A DNA stretch of 24,021 bases. Origin: Cochliopodium minus (Eukaryota > Discosea > Himatismenida > Cochliopodiidae). This document shows positions 9,735-20,535 of this stretch, piece after piece (the stretch's first letter is position 1; each line of letters starts with the position of its first letter). Both the position numbers and the translations under genes were made by a program. The notes below the pieces were generated by a model. It saw only the letters and a list, made by a program, of their open reading frames with translations, had not been told where the DNA came from and did no database searches. The stretch spans positions 77,507-101,527 of the forward strand of contig JAMYWO010000121.1 in NCBI GenBank assembly GCA_024220525.1, written 5' to 3'.

Positions 9735-10596
9735 TTAATTTTTGATTTGTTGAGAAATATAATCTAATTGTTCTATTAATGAAGAAGAAAATTCTTTTAA
9801 CTGATTCTTTTCCATTTCAATTACAAATTTGCAATCTTTTTGATGAGGAATTACAATATTGTGAAGATCATGAACTTTGCATCCAAAAGGAGAACCTTTT
9901 AAAAAGTTTATGTCAAGTAAACAATTTTAATATTTTAATGAAAAATAAAAAATGGTTTTTGAATTTGAGTATATACTTTTATTTTTTTCGGTTGAAATTT
10001 ACCTTTACAGAAAACTTTAATTTGGTGTTCGGCAAAGTGTCTTTCAAACTGAGATTTAATCATTTTATGAGAACAAACACAACAAGTGACAATTAAGTTT
10101 TCAATGAGGGCAAGTTTACTTTCGTTCTGAAAAACTTTTTCATTTTCACAATTAGAGTTGGGACATTCATTTTCATTTATCACACATTTTTTGCAAAAAT
10201 TTTGATCACACCCATTCAAACAACTCATCGGTTCTTCCATCACTTCCTTGCATTTATAACATTGATGTGCTGCTTTTATTGACTCATATTCGTATCTCTT
10301 TATCTCTTTCTTTTTCAACAGAAAAAAAAAAGATAATTATGATTCAAATAAATTGTTATTCAAATAAATTATTATTCAAATAAATTATTATTCAAATAAA
10401 TTGTTATTCAATAAATTATCATTATTATTCAATAAATTTTTTAATTAAAATAAATTTTTTACTTGATGTTTCATTAAGTTCAAGTTTTCAATCATTTTGT
10501 GTAGGAAATCATTGACATTTTCTATTTTCTTTTCGTCTTTTTGTTTTGATACTTTAATAAAATAAAAAATAATATTAACACCTTTTTTAATCTCAT
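9735..10596 (-). CDS. small RING/TRAF-type zinc-finger protein
   Basis: Four exons in consistent phase: 10596-10582, 10528-10463, 10309-10003 and 9895-9735, giving 182 residues. The zinc ligands are clear. A RING-like domain has CYKC, PMSC, CDQNFCKKC and CPNSNC, that is C-x2-C-x9-C-x3-C-x4-C-x2-C-x6-C-x4-C, with Cys where most RINGs have His. Next comes CCVC with HFAEH, then a TRAF-type finger across the last intron: CKGSPFGC-x11-H-x3-C. The tail is a short helical segment. Proteins of this build are often E3 ligases or TRAF-like adaptors; the substrate is unknown. The two most 5' exons (MRLKK and the MIENLNLMKHQ helix) rest on splice phase alone. Intron 10310-10462 holds tandem TTATTCAAATAAA units. 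Confidence 0.7.
10330..10440 (-). repeat. TTATTCAAATAAA tandem repeat within an intron
   Basis: About five to six imperfect copies of a 15-16-nt unit (TTATTCAAATAAATTG/A) fill the intron between the second and third exons of the zinc-finger gene. Confidence 0.75.
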
Positions 10597-10708
10597 TATT
10601 GAAAAAAGAAATAATGTGAATAGAATAAAAAAGAAAAAAAAAAAAATAATTTTTAAAATTGAAATAAAATCTAAATAAAAATGTTAATAAATTAATAAAT
10701 ATTGTTAA

Positions 10709-13631
10709 TCAAAATGTAAATAAAAATGTAAATAAATTAATCAATAGTGTTAACCAAAATGTAAAATTAAAATAAATATAAAAAATGAAATAAATAAATA
10801 AAAAAAGGAGACAAAGAAGGAGTTGATGTTGTTGTTGTAAAAGGAGAAAGTTTTGTTGAATGAGCTCCAATTTTTCCAATTTTTCAGAGAAATCATCATT
10901 TTCAGATTCCAATTGTTCTATTTCTTTTTGAGAAATTTCCTGTTTTTTTTTCATTTCTTTCTTCTCCTCTTCTAACCTTCTCTTCTCTTCTTCTATTATA
11001 TTCTTTTCTTCTTCTATTACATTCTTTTCTTCTTCTATCCTTCTATTTTCTTCTTTTAATTTTAAATTTTCTTCTTTTAATTCTTTCATTTCTTTATTTT
11101 TCATTTCTAAATTTTCTGTTATGTTCATTTTCATACTTTTCCTCCAAAATGTTGAATTTTTTTTATCCTTTAATTTTTTTTAAAACACATTTATTTAAAT
11201 AATTTGATCAAAATTTTTAAAAATAAGAAAAATTTGGAAAAAAAGTTTTTTACAAAACCCATTTCTATTTTTTCAAAATCCTAAATAAATTTCAAATTAA
11301 GTTTTTTGCAAAAAAAAATGTAAAAAAAAATGGAAAGAAATAATAAAAAAAGAAACAATGAAGGGCTGATAACAGGGGATAAGTTTTATTTTTCCAAGTT
11401 TTATTTTTTGAGGAGTGAGAAGATATTTTGTTTCTGTTATTCCTAATTGTCCTTTATTGTTCTCTCCTCCCACCATCACCTCTCCTCTTTCTTTAATAGT
11501 TATATAAAATATTAAATAAATACAAATAAAATAAAATGAAATATTAAATAAAAATATTAAAAATATTAAAATAAGTTAAATATTCAATAAATAAAAATAT
11601 TAAATATGTTAAAATAAATGAAATATTAAATAAAAATATTAAATATATTAAATTAAGTTAAATATTCAATAAATAAAAATATTAAAATAAAATAAAAATA
11701 ATTTACTGTTAATGAAAAAAGAGTGATTGGCACCAGAAGAAAAATAATTCACATTACTCATTATTTTTTCAAATTTGTACAAACTTTCGTTTTTTCCATT
11801 ACAAAGTTGTCCCACATCATTTTTTCCTGTTCCGTACAAATTTCCTTTTTCTTTTTACAATAATTGGATAAAAGTAATAAATAAAAAAAAAAAAAAAAAT
11901 GTAAATAAATAAAATCAACAATAAAAAAAACTATTTTAAAATAAAATAAAAATATTTATGTTAATAATATAAATTAAAACAAAAATAATAAATTATTATT
12001 AAAAATAAAATAAAAATATGAATATAAATAAAAATAAAATTAAAAATGATAAAATATGAATAAAAATAAAAATAATGAATAAAATTTTTTTAAGAAAAAT
12101 GAAAAGGAGAAAGAAAAGAACCATCCAAACAAAAAGAATGAAGTAAACCACAATGAATAGAAGAAATTTCATGAGGTAAATAATCAATTAATTGGGGTTC
12201 GTATTCATTTTCTCCTTTTTTCCCCAACCCCAATTCTCCTTCTTCATTTTTCCCAAATGACACCAATTTCTTTTCTTTTTTCCAATTATAAATCATAAAA
12301 AAAATTTACAAAATATTACAAAATAAATATATAATTTTTAAATTAAAATTTAAATAATAAAATAAGTTTATAAATAAAAATGAATTTATAATATAAATTG
12401 AGAAATTAAAAAAAGAATGATAATAAAAACAAAAACAAAAATAAAATAAAATAAAATTAAAAAAAATGAAATGAAATAAATTAAATATGCTATAATATGA
12501 ATTAATAAAATAAGTTTAAAAGAAAGAATAAAGTAATAAAAAAGGGATTTAACTAGTTAAGAGGAGGGAGTGAAAAAGACCACAAGCAATCATGACACCT
12601 TTGTAACTTTTAAGAAGAAGAAGAGGTTTTGTTTTTATTTCTTTCACTGTTTTTGGTATTCCTAATTGTCCATATTCATTTGATCCCATTCCCCATACTT
12701 CTCCCCTTTCTTTTTTTTGTCATAATAAAAAATAAAAATAAAAATTATATTAAATGATAATAAAAATAAAAAATAAAATAAAATAATATTAAACATTATA
12801 AAAATAAAAATAATATTAAATATTAAAAAAATAAAAATAAAAAAATTTTCTAAGTATGTTTTTTCTTTTTACGATCAATGAATATGGCATGATCCCTCCC
12901 ACAAGAAAAAGAAGTAACACTTTGAATTTCAATTAATGTAAAAACTTTAGATTCTAATCCCATTTTTTCACATTTTCCAGAAAAATAAACATTTCCATCA
13001 TCTATTTAAAACATGAAAATTTTATTGATTTAAATTGATTTAAATTTTATTAATTTCAAAATTGTTTAAAACATTTTTACCTTTTTGTATCAAAGTGAAA
13101 TGATAAGATGCACATACACATTTTACATTACTTTCTACTTTTATAAAAGTATATTTATCATCATTATTTCCTGTACCCAATCTTCCTTCCTCATTTCCTC
13201 CTTTCAAATTATTATTCAAAAAGTTTTTAGAATGAAAAATATTACCACATGCATACAAATCTCCATTCTCTTTTTTTTTTTTTTTTGGATAAAAATTTGA
13301 TATTTTCAAAATTTGATTTGGATTTATAAAATTTTACTTTCTAATAAAAATGAGTTCCCTTTTCCCAATATTATTGACATCACATTTGGGTTATTCATAA
13401 TTTTGATTGGTGTAATTATATTATATTTATCTCCTTTTCCACATTGTCCATGATCGTTTTCACCAAATGAAAAAAGATCTCCATTTTCTTTTAAATTTGT
13501 TTAAAAATAACGATATTTTCATGATAAAATTCAACAATATACAAAATTTGGTGGATTTCAATTGTGGATTTTTTACCCATTTGTAGAATTGTATGTGTAG
13601 AAAAGGAACTTGTTGCATGTCTTTTTAGCAT
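10709..13631 (-). CDS. RCC1-repeat protein with C-terminal coiled coil
   Basis: Ten exons: 13631-13577, 13487-13338, 13269-13081, 13001-12873, 12709-12554, 12274-12122, 11850-11707, 11490-11357, 11280-11254 (27-nt microexon, tentative) and 11167-10709; about 531 residues. Seven exons each encode one RCC1 propeller blade, with the signature G-x-L/V-x-x-x-G-x-N-x-x-G-Q-L-G: NGDLFSFGENDHGQCG, GEVWGMGSNEYGQLG, LYGTGKNDVGQLC, VMVGGENNKGQLG and others. Seven blades would make one complete beta-propeller. All introns between blades are phase 1. The last exon encodes a 90-residue Glu/Lys coiled coil with EEEKNVIEEEKNI-type heptads, then a Gln/His run and about 35 mostly hydrophobic residues to the stop. 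Whether that tail is a membrane anchor or intronic AT sequence is unclear. RCC1-fold proteins include Ran exchange factors and many unrelated adaptors, so a specific role cannot be given. Confidence 0.85.
11535..11693 (-). repeat. two-copy 83-bp tandem repeat in RCC1 intron
   Basis: Two near-identical copies of about 83 bp, each starting ATGAAATATTAAATAAAAA and containing AAGTTAAATATTCAATAAAT, lie in the 216-nt intron between the sixth and seventh blade exons. Confidence 0.7.
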
Positions 13632-13813
13632 CTATTTTTTTATTTATATTCATACAAATAAAAATTTCTATCAGATTATAAATTTCATTTCATATGCATT
13701 TTTCTAAATTCATAAACCTAATTGTTTATATTCAAATTTGCTGATATTAAATTGTAATTTCTCAAAATATATACGTTCTTCAAATAAATATAAAAATTAA
13801 AAAAAAAAACAAG
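13632..13813. promoter_or_regulatory. shared upstream region of divergent RCC1 and Sel1 genes
   Basis: This 182-bp interval separates the start codons of the minus-strand RCC1 gene and the plus-strand Sel1 gene and must hold both promoters. It ends with an A-run (AAAAAAAAAACAAG) directly before the Sel1 ATG, a context also seen before the SDA1 and gp78-like starts. No defined motif was recognised. Confidence 0.45.
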
Positions 13814-15124
13814 ATGATGAATTTTCAATTAAAACTTCAAATAGATGAAGAAGAAATACATTTTATAACATTTAGAAAGAGAATACTAATTTTTGAAATC
13901 AAAAAAACAAATTATCTTTCCTTTGAAGGAATCTTACCAACAACAAAATTTTCAAAATTATGCAAGGTAATGAAAAAAATGATATCAAAAGAATACTTTA
14001 CCCAAATTGATTTGGATGAAGAAAATGAATCCCTTTATCTTACTTCTTCTGATGAAAGGGTTGAAATGCTAATTGGAAAAATCAGCTTTTTTTTGAAACA
14101 TAATCCTTCGCATTTCAATTTATACTATCCATCTTTTATCGAAAACGATAATCAATCAAATCTTTTTTCTCTTCTCACAAAAACAAATAAAAGAAAACAT
14201 AACCATTATGAAAATGAAAATGAAAATAAAAAAATAAAAAATACTAATTCACTTCTCTCAAATTCCTCTATCAAGAAAAAAAATAGAATCAAAGAAAATA
14301 TTCTACATTATGAATTATTGGCTGAAAACGGAAATGAACTTGCGGAACTATTTTTAGCTGAAACATACAGGTATGGAAAAGGTGTTGAAAAAGGTGATTC
14401 AATTAAATTTTATTACTATATTTACATCTTTAAGATTAGATTTAACTCTTGTCATATTTTGGACATTTAATCCAATTTATAATTTTTATTTATTTTTTTT
14501 TGAATTGAGATCAATTTGAACTTTTAAAAGAAATTATTATTTTGTTTATAAGATATGAAAAAAAGTTTAAAATACTACAAATTAGCAAGCAAAAGGTGAT
14601 CACTTTTTTATTTTTTATTTTTGTTTAATTTAAATTTGTAAAGAGGAAATGAAATAGCAATGAATTGCATAGGAAATATATATTATAATGGAGAAGGAGG
14701 AGTGAAAAAAAATATTAAAAAAACGATAAAATATTTTGAATCTTCTGCTTCTCTTTATAATAATCCCTATTCTATATCTTTTTTATCTCTTTTTTACCTT
14801 CATGGAATTTCTCCTTCTTTTTTTCCTCTTTCCTCTCTTCCTTCCCTCCCCCCTCCTTCCCTTCCCTCCCCACCTTTAAATAAATCCTTTTCTTCTCCTT
14901 CTCTCACTTCTAATGACAAAAAAGAAAATGAAAGATTAAAACTAATACATAATTTAAAAAACAAAAATAAAGATTCCAAAAAAATTCTCCAAGAAAATGT
15001 AAAAAAAAATAAAATTCGCAAATTTAAGAGCAATAATAACAATAATAACAACAAAAACAATAATAACAATAACAATAACAATAACAATAACAATAACAAT
15101 AATAATAATAATAACAATAATAAC

Positions 15125-15165
<41 letters not shown>

Positions 15166-17840
15166 TAATGAAGATAATAATAATAATATTTTTATTGAAA
15201 ATATTGAAATTACTTTGGAAGATAACATTAACTTTCACCCCAACTACAATTATAATGATTATTTTAATAATCAAATTAATAATGATTTTATTTTTGATGA
15301 GATTCCTTTTGATTTTTTGGAAAACAATCAAGACAAATCTAACATTAATGACAATGATAATAACAAAAATTATGATAACAATAATAATAATAATGAAAAT
15401 TATAATAACATAAATCAAAAAAATTGGAATGAATTAAGTTTTGAATTTGAAGATTTTTTTGAAACAAATCAAAAGAACCCTAACAAGGAGAGTACTTATA
15501 ATAACAATAATGACAATGAAAATGACAACAAAACTAATGAAATTAACTTTGAAAAAATGGAAAACAAAAAAAAAATATTTGAGGAGGAGAGAATCAAAAA
15601 AGAAATTAAGGAATATATCACCCCCACTCTTCAAATAAATACCTTCAATTGCTTCGACAATTTTCTAAAAGGGGGATTAAAAAAGAATCTGAATGGTGAG
15701 ATTATTGAAAAAAAAAATAAAAAAGAGAAGATTTTAGAAGAGAAAACATTAGAGAAGAGTGAGAAAAAAATAAAAGGAGAATACAAAGAAGAAGAAAAAG
15801 AGGTGATCGTAATTGAGATAAAAGAAGAAGATGGTATCAAAGAGATGATCAAAGAAGAGTCAATTGTAAAAGAAGAGTCAATTGTAAAAGAAGAGATTTT
15901 AAAAGAAGAGATTGTTGTAGAAGAAGAGAAGATAGAAACTGATGGTTTAGAATTAAATAACAAGGAGAAAAAAGTTAAAAGAAAGATTATAGAAGAAGAG
16001 GTAAAGATAGGAGCATATAAAAACGTGAGAAGGGCAATTCATTATTTGAAAAAGAAGGGAGATGATGTTTCTTTATTACACATTGCAAACGTTTATTTGA
16101 AAGGTGAAGGCGACATTGAACCTGACCTTTCCTCTTCTCTTCAGTTTCTCATTCTCTGTAAATTTTTTAATATTTCTCCACATTTAAATTATCATCCATT
16201 TTTTAAAGCATCTTTGAAAGGAAATTCAGATGCTGATAAGGTAAAGATTTAGAATTTTTTTCCAAACAATTTTATTTTGTTTGAAAAAGATTTTGGGAGA
16301 TCTATATTACAATGGCAAAGAAAATATCGAAATGGACAGAAGCAAAGCATTTGAATTTTATGGTAAATTTTTTATTTTAATTCCTAAATTGGAAAATTGT
16401 TGGAAACTAGATTTTTTGTGCCAGTCTAACCCATTATTTTTTCCAATTTAAAGAAAGGTCAGCAAAAAGGGGAAATGTTGATTCAATGAAATTTCTTGGG
16501 AACATTTCATTGGAAAATAGTAAATTTTTAATTTATTTTAATTTATTTTATTTTATTTTAATTTATTTTTGTAATTAAATATGTTTTTGATAGGAGCTAT
16601 AGTTAAAGCAAAGTATTATTTCGAGAAAGCATCCGATAATAACGATGGAGAATCACAATACAAGTTGTCTCAAATATACAAAGACATGGGAAATGAAGAT
16701 CTTCATTTCTATTACATCTTAAAATCATCCAATCAAGGCTGGGTACCCTCTTCTTTCATCCTATCTCTTTTTTACCAAAAAGGCCATAAATTTATAAAAC
16801 AAGGTGAAAAAAATTTTTAAATAAAATTCAAAATAAATGTAACTTAATAACTAATTAAAAATAATTTTGATTGAAACAGATATTGATTTGGCTATAAAAT
16901 TGTTGGAAAAGGGAGTAACTGAGGAACATGGACCTTCTATCAACTCACTTGCTCTTCTTTTACAAAATGAAAAACAATACGTAAATCTCCCTAGATCTTT
17001 TTCGCTCTTCCAAAAGTAACAACATTTTTTTTCTTTACTTTGAACAATATTTTATTGTTAAAAATTTAAAGGGCGGTGGAACTTGGAGACAGTGAAGCAA
17101 TGTAAATTCTTAAATTTTTATTTTGTTTTTAAACAATTATTTTGTTAAAATAAAGGTTCAATCTTTCATTAATTTACAAAGAAGGAAACTCTGTAGTTGA
17201 AAAAAACCCTCAAAAATCATTTCAACTTCTTTCAATGTCATCTTCCTTGTACAACCCCAATTCTTTGTGTGTTTTTGGTAAATTATTTTATTCACATTTA
17301 AAATATTTTATTTAAAAAATTTACTTTAGGGGACTTGTATTGGTGTGGAAATGAATTTGTAAATAAAAATACAGAATTAGCTAAAAAATATTACAAACAA
17401 TCTGCCAGTCGATTTAATGATGGTTCTCTTGTAAAATTGGCCACTTTCTATGAATTTGGAAGAAATAATGAAGGTTAATTTTTCATAAATTTTAATTTGT
17501 TAATTTTTATTTATTCATAAATTTTAAAGGAATACTAAAAAACTTGAACAAAGCAGCTTTTTATTATTATCTCTCTTTCGAAAAGAATGTTAATGACACT
17601 TCAAAAACAAAATTTTTAAGTTTGTTGTCTTCAAAAAAAGTAGATTGGAAAATCGATTATCATAAATTTTGGACAAAATACTTTGAGTTTAAATCAAATA
17701 CACGTCTTCTTATCGTACTTTTACTTTTAATCTTCAAAAATAGAAAACTTTCAACGTTTTTATCTGTAAAGTATTTTGGAAAAATTGTTTTTATCAACAT
17801 TATCAAATTTATTTGCCATTTTCTACAAATAAATAAATAA
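13814..17840 (+). CDS. large Sel1-repeat protein with poly-Asn insertion
   Basis: Eleven exons in consistent phase: 13814-14393, 14553-14595, 14644-16240, 16290-16362, 16454-16519, 16594-16803, 16880-17015, 17072-17101, 17156-17277, 17330-17473, 17530-17840; 1,103 residues. The N-terminal 110 residues form a domain I do not recognise. Sel1-like repeats start at about residue 160: AENGNELAELFLAETYRYGKGV, ASKRGNEIAMNCIGNIYYNGEGG, SAKRGNVDSMKFLGN, DGESQYKLSQIYKDMG, EAMFNLSLIYKEGN and SLVKLATFYEFGRN. About 400 residues of low complexity (Pro/Ser, about 45 Asn at 338-385, then Glu/Lys with a repeated EESIVK) interrupt the second repeat; Sel1 sequence resumes at about 661. The last 60 residues hold two hydrophobic stretches (LLIVLLLLIF and IVFINIIKFI). 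Sel1 repeats are alpha-solenoid protein-binding scaffolds. SEL1L/Hrd3, the partner of Hrd1-type ligases, shares Sel1 repeats and a C-terminal hydrophobic segment, but this protein has no signal peptide, so that identity is only a possibility. Confidence 0.82.
15033..15175 (+). repeat. AAC/AAT trinucleotide array encoding poly-Asn
   Basis: About 45 nearly uninterrupted AAY codons in the long third exon of the Sel1 gene, with one Lys codon near the start. The AAC and AAT codons are interspersed in blocks, suggesting slippage-driven expansion. The antisense strand reads as a long Leu/Ile run and is not a gene. Confidence 0.9.
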
Positions 17841-17928
17841 ATCAAATTGTTGAATTTTTTGAAATCTATATTCTTCACAAATATGATTTTCTTATTCTAT
17901 TGTATTTTTGAAAAATAAATTTTAATTA

Positions 17929-19225
17929 GGATCTCAATGAAATAGGAAAGTTTTTTTTGAAACCAAAAAATAATGATCTGAAAAAGAGAAAAGCAAAAGA
18001 ATGTTTCATTGTATGAAAAAAATATTTAATTATTAATTTTATAAAAAAAATAAATTAAAAAAATTTTAAAAAAAAAAAAAACAATTATTGGTCTTAAAAA
18101 TGAAAAAATAATCTTCCAAGTTTTATTATCTAAGGAATTTGAGAAAAAACATTTGGTACTTTTATTGCACAAAAAGTTTGATGAAGCAACCGAAACAGCA
18201 AAACAACAGAAAAGAGAAATAAAGTCAAAATTGCAAAATAAGATGAGAAAAATTTGGAAGAAAGTTGATAAGGTGAAAAAGGAAAAAGAGGGGAAAAAAC
18301 AAAAAGTAGATCTTGAATCTCTACAAAGTAATGATTCAACTGAAACATTAGAAAATAATGTTGAAAATTTTGAAAAAGAAATGTTTGAACTGTCAAACAA
18401 ATTGATGAAGTTTTCTTGAAAGAAATTGAAGAATTAAAGTGGAAGAAAAAAATTGATTTTGAAAAGATAAAAGGAGCAAACAAGATCTACTTAATTCTTA
18501 TCAAGTTTAAAACTTCAATCAATTTAAAACTTGAGTTCAAAAAGGAGGAAGGTGAAAAGATGAAAGGAATGGATGCAAACCTTGCAAAAGAAGTGTATGA
18601 AGAAATCTACAAGAACGAAATGATTGACAAAGAGTGTTTCGACAATTTGATCATGGTGAAAAGTTCGACTTGGAAACAAAGAAAACTTTGAACAAACTCT
18701 TCACTGAGAAAGAAATAAGACAAGCAATCAAGAAAACTCCAAACAAAGCACCTGGACCTTTAGGAGTGAGAATAACTCTTTTTAGAAAGTTTATAGATCA
18801 CTTTGCACTAATTCTCACAAAAATCGCAAATGAATCTCTTCTTACTGGAATCACAAGTGAATCGATGTTGAAAAAAACATCACTCTCATCATCCCAAAGA
18901 AAGAAGATAGCAATGATGTGAACGACCTCAGACCAATTACACTTCTCGAAATATCCAGGAAAATAATCACCAAAGCAATGACTCAAAGAATCAAACAATG
19001 TATATTGAAAAACAATTTGATAAGTGAAAATCAGTTTTCATCCAGGAAGACTCATCCATGACAATGTGTATGCTGTGAATTTACTTGTTGAAAGAGCAAA
19101 GGAATGCGGAACCGACCTACAAGCAATGTTTCTTGACTGTTCAAAAGCATTTGATCGTGTAAACCACCTCTATCTTGAGAAAGTCCTTGAAAATAGAGAC
19201 TGTGTAACCAAGGGATCTCAATAGA
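17929..19225 (+). mobile_element. LINE fragment: linker and N-terminal reverse transcriptase, decayed
   Basis: A decayed piece of an APE-type non-LTR retrotransposon ORF2. From about 18090 a Lys/Glu-rich linker leads into a reverse-transcriptase N terminus: FTEKEIRQAIKKTPNKAPGP (consensus T-x-x-E-I-x-x-A-I-K-x-x-P-N-x-K-A-P-G-P-D), then NDLRPITLL, then ISENQ and LDCSKAFDRVNHLYLEKVL. These motifs fall in several frames, so at least four frameshifts or stops separate them. The piece ends near VTKGSQ at 19225, before the catalytic YADD block, and no 3' end is seen. The part from 17929 to 18090 is weak and may be flank rather than element. Confidence 0.78.
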
Positions 19226-19281
19226 AAATAAAAAAAAGATGTGAACTATCAAAAAATAAATCAAAAAAAATAATCTTTCTC

Positions 19282-19282
19282 N
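19282..19282. other. second ambiguous base, inside the LINE region
   Basis: A single N between two LINE pieces that lie in the reverse of their natural order (reverse-transcriptase part to the left, ORF1/endonuclease part to the right). Like the N at 6870 it may mark an assembly join, here between contigs ending in copies of the same repeat. Confidence 0.55.
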
Positions 19283-19389
19283 ATTAAAAACCTTGCCATT
19301 TTCAAAATCTTTTCTTTCAACTTACTCAAATCAAAAGATTTCAACGGTAATGATGACACAATTGCTTGCATCACCTCATTCTTCATCTC

Positions 19390-20495
19390 TAAACACAACA
19401 ACATCATCTGGCTCTTGAAAATAATAAAAAGTATAAAAAGAAATACGAAATACTTACCAAAAGACTCAACAACCTCTTCAATGAAGAACATTGGCCCATT
19501 ATTTTTGACAACAAATTGTCAACCTTTTCTTCTTTGAATTACATGAAATTTGTCGAAAAAAACAGACTCATTTCAATCCTTGGTCAAAAAATAGTTGATC
19601 AAGTTAACAATAATAATAACAAAGATGTTGTCGGTAAGAATGCAGAAAAGACCTCCCACCAGAACTAAGGTGGGAGGACACAATCCCTTGAGAATCTCCA
19701 TTCTAACAGTAAACGTTCAAGGGATTAAACAAAAGCGTTGATGAAATACACCACATGGATACCAATCTGAATCTGCAAGGGGAAATAGGTATAGTTGAAT
19801 CTAAATTTGACAAAAACAAGGAGATCAAAACAGGCGGAAACTCAGGAACTGGAAATGTGACCAAAGTAAACAATGTGAAAGTCAAAAAGAGTATGCTGAA
19901 TTCGTGGATTGTCAAAAACAATGACAGTATAATTGTTCTCACGGAAACAAAACTCATTGGCAAACAAGATTCTCTTTCTTTCATCAGAAATATCAATCAA
20001 GTAACCAAAAAAAGTTTCTGGATCTTTTGCAACAATGTTACTACTGGACCTGCTAGGCATGGCGTCGCCACTCTCATTCCTAAAAGACTCTTTAACAAAC
20101 CATTTCACAGAGTAATCGAAATCGGAATGGTTACAGAGTCAACCATCTCTTTGAAAAAGAACCACAACTTTTCTTTCAAACTTGTCTCCTACTATAACCC
20201 CAACCTAAAAAGCAACCCTAACCTCAGCACCAATACCCTCGAAAAGAATATACACCTCAACAAAGTGATCATTGCAGGTGATTTCAATGAATACATGGAC
20301 ACAGAACGCGACTACAAAAGACTTGACAAAAAAGTACTCAAAGAAGACACAATCTTGGAAAAAAAACATAGAAGACACAATCTTAAGAAACTATTAAACT
20401 CGTTTGATCAAACTTTAAATAAAAAAATGTATTGAAAGAATTTGTTCCAATCAAAGGTAATAAAAAAAGTCGATTCAACAAAAGAAAACTTTGAA
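19390..20495 (+). mobile_element. LINE fragment: ORF1 end and APE endonuclease
   Basis: This piece carries the left half of a LINE. From about 19390 to 19668 there is a hydrophilic helical frame ending HQN-stop, plausibly the end of ORF1. From 19699 an apurinic-type endonuclease follows: ILTVNVQG, then TETKLIG with the catalytic Glu, RHGVATLIPK, and VIIAGDFNEYMDTERDYKR with the Asp/Asn of the GDFN motif. The C-terminal SDH motif is not found. A short stretch of linker (VLKEFVPIKGNKK) runs to about 20495, just before the next host gene's stop codon. One frame change lies between NVQG and GLNKSVDE, and another before the linker. Codon use is richer in C than in the surrounding host genes. Its family is L1-like in layout, but I cannot name the clade. 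Confidence 0.82.
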
Positions 20496-20535
20496 AAGAT
20501 TTTTATTTGGGTGTTCCAGATATTATGTCTCTGTT

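Noticed and set aside
14800-15228. Poly-Leu antisense frame
   Set aside because: It is the complement of the poly-Asn array in the Sel1 gene.
13814-17840. Firm identification of the Sel1 protein as SEL1L/Hrd3
   Set aside because: There is no N-terminal signal peptide and the N-terminal domain is unlike SEL1L; only the repeat type and a hydrophobic C terminus agree.
18130-18483. Minus-strand open frames over the left LINE piece
   Set aside because: They are Phe/Ser-rich shadows of the Lys/Glu-rich linker of the element on the plus strand.
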